Source of the DNA: Victivallaceae bacterium
GTDB lineage: Bacteria > Verrucomicrobiota > Lentisphaeria > Victivallales > Victivallaceae
Direction: 5' to 3'
Assembly (NCBI GenBank): GCA_028717165.1
Contig: JAQUOK010000032.1
Location: 1-12,931 of the forward strand
Length of the DNA: 12,931 nucleotides
A model generated the notes under the pieces. The model was not told where the DNA came from. It saw nothing but the letters and a program-made list of their open reading frames with translations, and ran no database searches. This document shows positions 7,714 to 12,931 of this stretch, piece by piece (the stretch's first letter is position 1; the number at the start of each line of letters is the position of its first letter). Made by a program: the position numbers and the translations under genes.

Positions 7714-9339
7714 CTAAAGTTCTTTGGTTTTTACGGGTTTTGCCGCCTGGGCGGCAATCGCGTTAAGCTTGACTCGCAGTTCCGCGCTGACCGTATTGTT
7801 GCCTAAAACAACACCGTTATAAGTAACTTCCTTGGATATCTTAACATATTCTTTCTGCGCCACCTTGCTCATGGTACGGGCTTTCTCCCTGGCTTCCGAA
7901 CGTTTGATTTCATTCATGACGAGCTCAATGGTGGCGGGATCAAGGGAATTGACCCCGAGCGTATTCAGCAAACGGTAATAGGCCACATAACAGCTGCTCA
8001 TGGAAATCAGCCGGTTGATGAAAGTTTCGGCAGTTTCCAGTTCGTAGCGGTCCAGTTCCAGTTTGGAAAGGTCGCCGCCGGCGGCGAAAGTTTCGCTGGC
8101 GACTTTAAAATGTTTTTTGTAGGCACTGTAAGTTTTGTCGTCGAGTTCGTAACGTTCCCTGACTTCAAGTATGTTGGCATGGGCGATACGCACCTGTGCC
8201 ATGATGCCGATGGACAACGCCAACGTACGCATGGAAATTTCGTCGATCTCGGAATTCAGGGCGCGGTATTCAGCGATGCGCTGCGGGAGTTTCAGGAGGT
8301 TGTAAGCGGCGTGAACGCCGATTTCCCACCAGCTCTGGGTATAGAGGAAGGAGTTGTTTGAATTAACGAAGTCCACGAAAACTTTTACTTGCGGGAACAT
8401 CATGAGGATGGTTTTGCGGGCTTCGGTGACCGCAATGCTGGTCTGGATATCGAGCTGATAGAGTTCAGGACGTTCGACCAGGGCTATTTTCTCCATAGTG
8501 GCGATGTCGGGCAGGGCGGCAATATTAAGTTTTTTAAGACAGGCGGTATCGACGCGGATATCGCTCATCGGCATGTAACCCATAAGCGCGCGCAGTTCGA
8601 TACAGGCGTTCTGGTAGCTGCGGCGGTAGGCCATCAGGCGTTTTTCAAGACGGATAAAGCGTTTCCGTTCGTCCAGCAGACGCAGGGGGGTGACGGCTTT
8701 GGATAATTCGAGCTTTTTGAAAACTTCTTCCAGGGTCTTGCATTTTTCAAGCAATTTTTCGGTGGTGTCGATGGCGTCCTGGGCGGCGGCGACTTTAAAA
8801 TAAGTTTTGACGATGTCGAGTTTGAGGTTTTGTTCGGCGCGGCGTTTCTGTTCGACGGTTATCAAACTGCGGTCTTCGGCCTGGGCGGAGTTAAGATAGG
8901 CCAGGCCGAAGTCGAGAATGCTTAACGCCAGTTCGATTTTCAGGTTGTTTATGGTATTGTCGACGCTGCGGCTGGAAACCAAACTTTCCTTGCCGGTTTC
9001 AATCGCGTAGCTGCTGGAACCGGGGGTCTTGTTACGGGAGTTGAACTGGTTATCGATACTTAATTCCGGGAGCATGCCGAGCATTTGCGCGGTAACTTTT
9101 TCGTCGGCGATCCGTTCTTTGAGCTCGTAAACTTTCAGGTCGAGGTTATGCTGAAGTCCGATGGCGATGCAGTCAACCAGGGAGAATACCCGGCTTTCAG
9201 GGAGAGTTTTAAGTTTGATCTGTCCCATGTGTTCGGCGGCTTTCTTGACGCGCCTTTCCCGGGCTTCTTTGGCGCTGTGACAACCGGTCAGGACAAAGAT
9301 GACCGCAAGTACCAGTAGGGTTCGAAATTTTTTCAGCAT
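7714..9339 (-). CDS. TolC-family outer-membrane efflux/secretion lipoprotein
   Basis: 541 residues. The N-terminus is a lipoprotein signal: KKFR, a hydrophobic core, then lipobox LTGC with the lipidated Cys at residue 20. The rest is mostly long amphipathic helices in two related halves, as in outer-membrane efflux proteins: SLVDCIAIGLQHNLDLKVYE near 53-72 matches the family's opening helix (A-x-x-x-A-L-x-x-N-x-x-L), and ERPELYQLDIQTSIA near 310 opens the second half. A charged tail of about 60 residues follows the last helix. Such trimers form the outer-membrane exit duct of type I secretion or RND pumps. GGGAG (9349-9353) nine bases upstream supports the start. The giant gene follows after 74 bp, so this channel most likely exports it; no ABC transporter or HlyD-type adaptor is in the window. 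A drug-efflux role remains possible. Confidence 0.85.
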   Translation of the reverse strand: MLKKFRTLLVLAVIFVLTGCHSAKEARERRVKKAAEHMGQIKLKTLPESRVFSLVDCIAIGLQHNLDLKVYELKERIADEKVTAQMLGMLPELSIDNQFNSRNKTPGSSSYAIETGKESLVSSRSVDNTINNLKIELALSILDFGLAYLNSAQAEDRSLITVEQKRRAEQNLKLDIVKTYFKVAAAQDAIDTTEKLLEKCKTLEEVFKKLELSKAVTPLRLLDERKRFIRLEKRLMAYRRSYQNACIELRALMGYMPMSDIRVDTACLKKLNIAALPDIATMEKIALVERPELYQLDIQTSIAVTEARKTILMMFPQVKVFVDFVNSNNSFLYTQSWWEIGVHAAYNLLKLPQRIAEYRALNSEIDEISMRTLALSIGIMAQVRIAHANILEVRERYELDDKTYSAYKKHFKVASETFAAGGDLSKLELDRYELETAETFINRLISMSSCYVAYYRLLNTLGVNSLDPATIELVMNEIKRSEAREKARTMSKVAQKEYVKISKEVTYNGVVLGNNTVSAELRVKLNAIAAQAAKPVKTKEL

Positions 9340-9406
9340 AACTCTATTCTCCCATTCATCTTATATTTTCCGTCTCGATCCGTCTTTTCCAACCTGCCGC
9401 CATGCC

Positions 9407-9427
9407 GCGCGATAACCGGCGCGATAA
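9407..9427. repeat. Two 9-bp direct repeats in the TolC-like leader
   Basis: GCGCGATAA occurs at 9407-9415 and 9419-9427, with starts 12 bp apart, about one helical turn. A second short pair, TCCGTCT, lies at 9369-9375 and 9379-9385. All lie between the candidate promoter and the TolC-like start. They may be protein-binding half-sites or chance. Confidence 0.4.
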
Positions 9428-9446
9428 AACAAACTACATACCGACG

Positions 9447-9479
9447 AATATAAGGTACAGCGCATGGTCGGATTGTCAA
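9447..9479 (-). promoter_or_regulatory. Candidate promoter of the TolC-like/giant-protein operon
   Basis: A perfect TTGACA -35 box lies on the minus strand at 9474-9479. A weak TACCTT at 9452-9457 has a 16-bp spacer; the better TATATT at 9447-9452 has a 21-bp spacer, too long for a standard sigma-70 site. The implied leader is about 100 bases. Promoter rules for this organism are unknown. Confidence 0.4.
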
Positions 9480-9503
9480 ACCGAAAAAGCAAATAAAAAC
9501 GAT

Positions 9504-9519
9504 AATAATCGGGATTATT
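9504..9519. promoter_or_regulatory. Palindrome upstream of the TolC-like promoter
   Basis: AATAATC-GG-GATTATT: 7-bp perfect arms around two bases, 25-40 bp upstream of the TTGACA box on the minus strand. The size and position fit an operator or activator site; the binding protein is unknown. Confidence 0.4.
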
Positions 9520-9553
9520 TTACAGGCTATTAAAAATGTTATATTTCGAGCTT

Positions 9554-9584
9554 AAAAAAAGTTAAAAAAACCTTAGAAAAAAAA
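9554..9584. promoter_or_regulatory. Phased A-tracts (probable curved DNA)
   Basis: Runs of A7 (9554-9560), A7 (9564-9570) and A8 (9577-9584) are spaced about 10 and 13 bp apart, near the helical repeat. Phased A-tracts are known to bend DNA. They lie about 75-105 bp upstream of the minus-strand TTGACA box. Confidence 0.45.
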
Positions 9585-9607
9585 TGCATAAATCCGAATA
9601 TTTTCCG

Positions 9608-9647
9608 GAGACGCCGCAAACACGGATTGACGGCCCGTCTCTTTTTT
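9608..9647 (+). terminator. Intrinsic-terminator-like hairpin
   Basis: Stem GAGACGCCG (9608-9616) pairs with CGG (9631-9633) and CGTCTC (9636-9641), with two unpaired C bases and a 14-base loop. Six T bases (9642-9647) follow on the plus strand. No plus-strand gene lies in front of it within the window, so it would end a short RNA from the intergenic region or stop leftover transcription before the sugar operon. Confidence 0.5.
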
Positions 9648-9672
9648 ATTCCTCAATTTGCCGGTTTTTTAC

Positions 9673-9701
9673 TTGAAAAAGCAACAGTTCAGCAGTATCT
9701 T
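9673..9701 (+). promoter_or_regulatory. Candidate promoter of the sugar-nucleotide operon
   Basis: TTGAAA (9673-9678), a 17-bp spacer, and TATCTT (9696-9701) match sigma-70 boxes at 5 of 6 and 4 of 6 positions. It lies just after the terminator-like hairpin and implies a leader of about 230 bases before ATG 9937. Confidence 0.4.
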
Positions 9702-9850
9702 TAAGCGGAATTTTTGATTTGGCTAAAGGAAAATGAGATGATTGCTTGAGTTGGATTTAAGTTTGATTCGTATGTGTGCTGATTTTACAGACTCATTTTC
9801 TGTTTATGGTACGGCTTTAAATTATATTTGGTTTTGCTTTTTTGAGGGTT

Positions 9851-9885
9851 TCCGCTCGTTGCTTTTAAGGAAGTGACGAGGCGGA
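9851..9885 (+). other. Leader hairpin upstream of the dehydrogenase gene
   Basis: TCCGC TCGT (9851-9859) pairs with ACGA and GCGGA (9876-9885), with one bulged G at 9880 and a 16-base loop. No T-run follows. It sits about 50 bases before the start codon, so it may be an mRNA stability or control element. Confidence 0.4.
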
Positions 9886-9936
9886 GCATGCAGAAATATC
9901 TAAATTATTTACCAGTTTGAATTCGCAAGGAGAACT

Positions 9937-11220
9937 ATGAAAGACTGTTTTATGCCCCGGATAGCCATTATCGGCTTAGGTTATGTGGGACTGCCGCTGG
10001 CGGTCGAGTTCTGCAGAAAATATGAAACTTACGGATTTGACATAAATTCGAGGCGGATAGAAGAACTGAAAAATCATACTGACCATACGCTGGAAGTGTC
10101 CGGCGAGCAGTTGAGAGCGGCAAAAAACCTTAAATTAACCTCCCATACGGCTGATATAGCCGGATGTAATGTTTACATAGTAACCGTGCCCACACCGATA
10201 GACAAACATAATTCGCCGGATCTGATTCCGCTCCATCGGGCCAGTGAAACGGTCGGTAAAGTCTTAGGGAAGGGGAACATCGTCATATATGAAAGTACCG
10301 TGTTCCCAGGTTGTACTGAAGAGGAATGTGTGCCCATCCTTGAGAAAGTCAGCGGCCTGAAGTTCAATGAAGACTTTTTCTGCGGTTACAGTCCGGAGCG
10401 TATCAATCCGGGCGACAAAGTACATACTTTGACCAAAATTCTGAAAGTCACCAGCGGTTCCACGCCTGAGATCGCAGAACGGGTCGACAAACTTTACGGC
10501 AGCATTGTTACTGCCGGGACTTATAAAGCTTCCTCCATAAAGGTAGCCGAAGCGGCCAAAGTCATAGAAAATTCCCAGCGCGACCTCAATATCGCTTTTG
10601 TCAATGAACTGGCCAAGATATTCAGCCGGATCGGCATTGACACTCTGGAAGTGCTCGAAGCCGCCGGGACTAAATGGAACTTTCTCCCTTTCCGGCCCGG
10701 GCTGGTCGGCGGTCACTGTATCGGGGTTGATCCGTATTATCTCACCTATAAAGCCCAGGCGCTGGGATACCGCTCGGAAGTGATTCTTGCCGGACGGCGT
10801 CTGAATGACGACATGGGACAGTATGTGGCTACTGAAGTGGTCAAACTGATGATCAAGAAGAATCATGTTATAAATACTTCGAAAGTGCTGGTGCTGGGAA
10901 TAACTTTCAAGGAAAACTGTCCTGATATCCGTAATTCCCGCGCTATTGACGTGGTGCGCGGTCTTGAAGAGTTCGGCTGTTGTGTTGACGTATACGACCC
11001 GTGGGCCGATGCGGACGAGGTAAAAGCCGAATATGGCATTACCCTGACCGGGAATATTGAAGTCTCAGGCAGCCTGGCAGCTGATTACGATGCCGTAGTC
11101 CTGGCTGTTGCCCATGAGCGGTTCAAAGCAATGGACTTCAGTAGATTCCGCAAGGACGGGCTGGTCATTTACGATATCAAGAGCTGTCTGCCGCGGGAAA
11201 TTATTGACGCGAGGCTGTAA
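9937..11220 (+). CDS. tviB: UDP-N-acetyl-D-hexosamine 6-dehydrogenase, TviB/WbpO type
   Basis: 427 residues, the usual family length. It oxidises C6 of UDP-GlcNAc or UDP-GalNAc to the uronic acid with two NAD+, in the cytoplasm, for Vi-type capsule or O-antigen. The NAD site GLGYVG (13-18) is followed by YGFDINSRRIEEL and TLEVS, which are typical of TviB/WbpO rather than UDP-glucose dehydrogenases. Other marks are YESTVFPGCTEEE, GYSPERINPGD (150-160), Lys208 and Asn212 in EAAKVIEN, and catalytic Cys261 in GGHCIGVDPYY. AAGGAG (9927-9932) four bases upstream supports ATG 9937; an in-frame ATG at 9952 is the alternative and gives a start nearer the Rossmann strand. The stop abuts the next ATG, so translation is probably coupled. 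Whether the substrate is the Glc or Gal epimer cannot be read from sequence. Confidence 0.9.
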   Translation: MKDCFMPRIAIIGLGYVGLPLAVEFCRKYETYGFDINSRRIEELKNHTDHTLEVSGEQLRAAKNLKLTSHTADIAGCNVYIVTVPTPIDKHNSPDLIPLHRASETVGKVLGKGNIVIYESTVFPGCTEEECVPILEKVSGLKFNEDFFCGYSPERINPGDKVHTLTKILKVTSGSTPEIAERVDKLYGSIVTAGTYKASSIKVAEAAKVIENSQRDLNIAFVNELAKIFSRIGIDTLEVLEAAGTKWNFLPFRPGLVGGHCIGVDPYYLTYKAQALGYRSEVILAGRRLNDDMGQYVATEVVKLMIKKNHVINTSKVLVLGITFKENCPDIRNSRAIDVVRGLEEFGCCVDVYDPWADADEVKAEYGITLTGNIEVSGSLAADYDAVVLAVAHERFKAMDFSRFRKDGLVIYDIKSCLPREIIDARL

Positions 11221-12204
11221 ATGCGCAGAATAAAAAATTCGAAGGTGGTAGTAACGGGAGGGGCCGGTTTTATCGGGTCCAATCTGGCGGAAGAACTGCT
11301 GAAGGATAATAACCGGGTTATCTGTCTCGATAATTTTATAACCGGCAGGCGTGCGAATATTGCGGAATTTCTGGATAATCCGGATTTTGTTCTCCTGGAA
11401 GGCGATATCCGCGATATTGAAACGTGCAGAAAAGCCTGCGCCGGATCTGACTATGTGCTGCATCAGGCGGCTCTCGGTTCCGTTCCGCGCTCGATAGAAG
11501 ACCCGATGACTTCCGCTGAAATCAATATATCCGGTTTCGTCAATATGCTTTTCGCCTCGCAGGAAGCGAAAGTCAAGCGTTTTGTTTATGCTGCCAGTTC
11601 TTCGACTTACGGCGACAGTGAAGCACTGCCCAAAGTCGAGGACAAGATCGGCAAACCTTTGTCTCCCTATGCGGTAACCAAATATGTCAATGAGCTTTAT
11701 GCTGAGATTTTTTCACGGATTTACGGAATAGAGACGGTCGGGCTGCGTTATTTCAATGTCTTCGGCAAACGTCAGGACCCGGAAGGTGCGTATGCTGCCG
11801 TGATACCGAAATTCGTCAGTCGCCTGATACGCCATGAAGCTCCGGTCATTAACGGCGACGGCAGTTTTTCAAGGGATTTCACCTATATAAAAAATGTTGT
11901 TCAGGCCAATCAGCTTGCGGCTCTGGCAACTGCGCCGGGAGCGGTTAATACCGTTTACAATATCGCCTGCGGCGAACGTACCAGCCTGAATGAACTTTTG
12001 GCCGAACTGCAGAAAAATCTTATCCGGTTTGATGCGCGGATTGCCGATGTGAAGCCGGTTTACGGGCCGGAACGGGCCGGTGATATTCCGCATTCCCAGG
12101 CATGCATTGACAAAGCCCGCAGGCTGCTGGGCTATGAGCCGCAATATGATATGCGCGACGGCCTCAGGGAAGCGACGGAGTGGTATTTTAATAACTTGCG
12201 ATAA
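11221..12204 (+). CDS. tviC: UDP-N-acetylhexosamine(uronic acid) 4-epimerase, TviC/WbpP type (extended SDR)
   Basis: 327 residues. It interconverts the gluco and galacto forms of UDP-HexNAc or its uronic acid at C4, next to the dehydrogenase in the pathway. NAD site TGGAGFIGSN starts at 12 (Gly13, Gly16, Gly19). The active site has Ser126-Ser128 in AASSSTYGD and Tyr150-x3-Lys154 in YAVTK. LHQAALGSVPRSIEDP is characteristic of the WbpP/TviC group, which favours N-acetylated sugars. RYFNVFGKRQDP and GDGSFSRDFTYI are the usual substrate-loop motifs. The ATG directly follows the stop of the dehydrogenase gene; GAGG at 11211-11214 within that gene serves as ribosome site. The dehydrogenase-epimerase pair matches Salmonella tviBC and Pseudomonas wbpOP. 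A UDP-glucuronate 4-epimerase is the less likely alternative. Confidence 0.87.
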   Translation: MRRIKNSKVVVTGGAGFIGSNLAEELLKDNNRVICLDNFITGRRANIAEFLDNPDFVLLEGDIRDIETCRKACAGSDYVLHQAALGSVPRSIEDPMTSAEINISGFVNMLFASQEAKVKRFVYAASSSTYGDSEALPKVEDKIGKPLSPYAVTKYVNELYAEIFSRIYGIETVGLRYFNVFGKRQDPEGAYAAVIPKFVSRLIRHEAPVINGDGSFSRDFTYIKNVVQANQLAALATAPGAVNTVYNIACGERTSLNELLAELQKNLIRFDARIADVKPVYGPERAGDIPHSQACIDKARRLLGYEPQYDMRDGLREATEWYFNNLR

Positions 12205-12213
12205 GGGTAGATC

Positions 12214-12931
12214 ATGAAAAAAGCATTAGTCACCGGAATTACCGGGCAGGATGGATCTTATTTGGCGGAACTGCTTCTTGAAAAAGGATATGAAGTCCAT
12301 GGTGTGATCCGGCGTTCAAGCTCATTTAACACTCACCGCATTGACCATTTGTACCAGGACCGTCATGAAAAGGGGGTTAAACTTTTTCTCCACTATGGCG
12401 ACCTGACGGATTCGAGTAATTTAAACCGCCTTATCGAGAAGATAAATCCCGTCGAAATATATAACCTCGGCGCGCAGTCGCATGTTCAGGTTTCATTCGA
12501 AGTTCCGGAATATACCGCGGAGGTCGACGGAGTAGGCGCTTTAAGGCTGCTGGACGCTATCCGCGAAACCGGCGTGAAAGCCCGTTTCTATCAGGCTTCG
12601 ACTTCCGAGTTATACGGAAAAGTGGTGGAAGTGCCGCAGTCGGAAACGACTCCGTTCTATCCGCGTTCGCCGTACGGAGTGGCGAAGATGTATGCGTTCT
12701 GGATCGTGAAAAATTATCGGGAAGCCTACGGGTTGCATGCCAGCAACGGAATTTTATTCAATCATGAATCGCCCCAGCGCGGTGAAACTTTCGTGACCCG
12801 CAAGATCACCATGGCGGTTGCCAGGATTCACCGTGATCTGCAGGATTGCCTGTATATAGGCAATCTCGATTCCCTGCGGGATTGGGGATACGCGCCTGAT
12901 TACGTAAATATGATGCATATGATGCTTCAGC
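12214..12931 (+). CDS. gmd: GDP-mannose 4,6-dehydratase, partial at C-terminus
   Basis: 239 codons are visible of a family usually 340-370 residues long; the right edge cuts it. It converts GDP-mannose to GDP-4-keto-6-deoxymannose, the precursor of GDP-fucose, GDP-rhamnose and GDP-perosamine. The start MKKALVTGITGQDGSYLAE carries the cofactor motif G8-xx-G11-xx-G14. RRSSSFNTHRIDHLY, the acid/base set Thr130, Glu132 (STSELYG), Tyr154 and Lys158 (SPYGVAK), FNHESPQRGETFVTRKI, and RDWGYAPDYV are all diagnostic. A nine-base gap separates it from the epimerase, with an AAGGG-like ribosome site. The next gene beyond the edge may be a GDP-fucose synthase or a similar reductase (inference). Confidence 0.96.
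   Translation, partial: MKKALVTGITGQDGSYLAELLLEKGYEVHGVIRRSSSFNTHRIDHLYQDRHEKGVKLFLHYGDLTDSSNLNRLIEKINPVEIYNLGAQSHVQVSFEVPEYTAEVDGVGALRLLDAIRETGVKARFYQASTSELYGKVVEVPQSETTPFYPRSPYGVAKMYAFWIVKNYREAYGLHASNGILFNHESPQRGETFVTRKITMAVARIHRDLQDCLYIGNLDSLRDWGYAPDYVNMMHMMLQ

Larger units (their letters stand above)
9340..9936. other. 597-bp intergenic region between divergent operons
   Basis: I see no convincing gene. The region is AT-rich and holds candidate promoters in both directions, a palindrome, phased A-tracts, short direct repeats, a plus-strand terminator-like hairpin and a leader hairpin, listed separately where supportable. It is the control region for the channel/giant-protein operon on the left and the sugar-nucleotide operon on the right. 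Confidence 0.7.

Noticed and set aside
7369..7806. Plus-strand frame of 145 codons spanning the start of the giant gene and the end of the TolC-like gene.
   Set aside because: Arg/Pro-rich shadow sequence crossing an operon gap; both minus-strand genes have clear family features.
9340..9936. Small protein or tRNA gene in the intergenic region.
   Set aside because: No frame with a ribosome site and plausible protein, and no tRNA cloverleaf, could be made out.
9850..9936. Riboswitch upstream of the dehydrogenase gene.
   Set aside because: Only a single hairpin is visible; no known riboswitch core could be recognised.
10264..10866. Minus-strand frame of 200 codons.
   Set aside because: It is fully antisense to the well-recognised dehydrogenase and has no domain of its own.

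Overview
The window reads as part of the chromosome of a Gram-negative bacterium. The reasons are an outer-membrane TolC-family lipoprotein, a very large cysteine-poor surface protein, and a nucleotide-sugar operon for O-antigen, capsule or exopolysaccharide. The N-terminal motif of the giant protein (LEDRILFDGA, LEPR-XLL-like), its DUF4347 domains and its long beta-strand repeat block recall giant proteins of the Planctomycetes-Verrucomicrobia-Lentisphaerae group. That placement is inference; no rRNA or other marker is present.

Left part (1-7639, minus strand): one open frame of 2546 codons starts at 7639 and runs off the left edge. Its protein has, in order, a LEPR-XLL-like motif, an Ala/Glu/Gln linker, a degenerate DUF4347-like domain, a DUF4347 domain with intact His and Cys motifs, a first beta-helix entry motif, about 1,500 residues of variable beta-strand modules, a beta-rich spacer, a second beta-helix entry motif, and Gly-Gly-(Ala/Gly)-Ile repeats like those of chlamydial Pmp proteins. 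Inside the module block, 1043 bp occur twice without a difference that I can see (1317-2359 and 2379-3421, period 1062 bp = 354 codons). Dozens of short plus-strand frames here are shadows of this gene.

Middle (7640-9936): a 541-residue TolC-family outer-membrane lipoprotein (9339-7714, minus) lies 74 bp upstream of the giant gene, probably in the same operon and probably its export channel. The giant protein has no Sec signal peptide, which fits type I secretion. A 597-bp intergenic region then separates this operon from a divergent one. It holds a candidate promoter on each strand, phased A-tracts, a palindrome, short direct repeats, a plus-strand terminator-like hairpin with no gene in front of it, and a leader hairpin.

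Right part (9937-12931, plus strand): three tightly packed sugar-nucleotide genes. They encode a TviB/WbpO-type UDP-HexNAc 6-dehydrogenase, a TviC/WbpP-type UDP-HexNAc(A) 4-epimerase, and a GDP-mannose 4,6-dehydratase cut by the right edge. Together they would supply UDP-GlcNAcA/UDP-GalNAcA and GDP-4-keto-6-deoxymannose (towards fucose, rhamnose or perosamine) for a surface glycan. The window therefore pairs a secreted giant adhesin-like protein with a divergent surface-polysaccharide operon.
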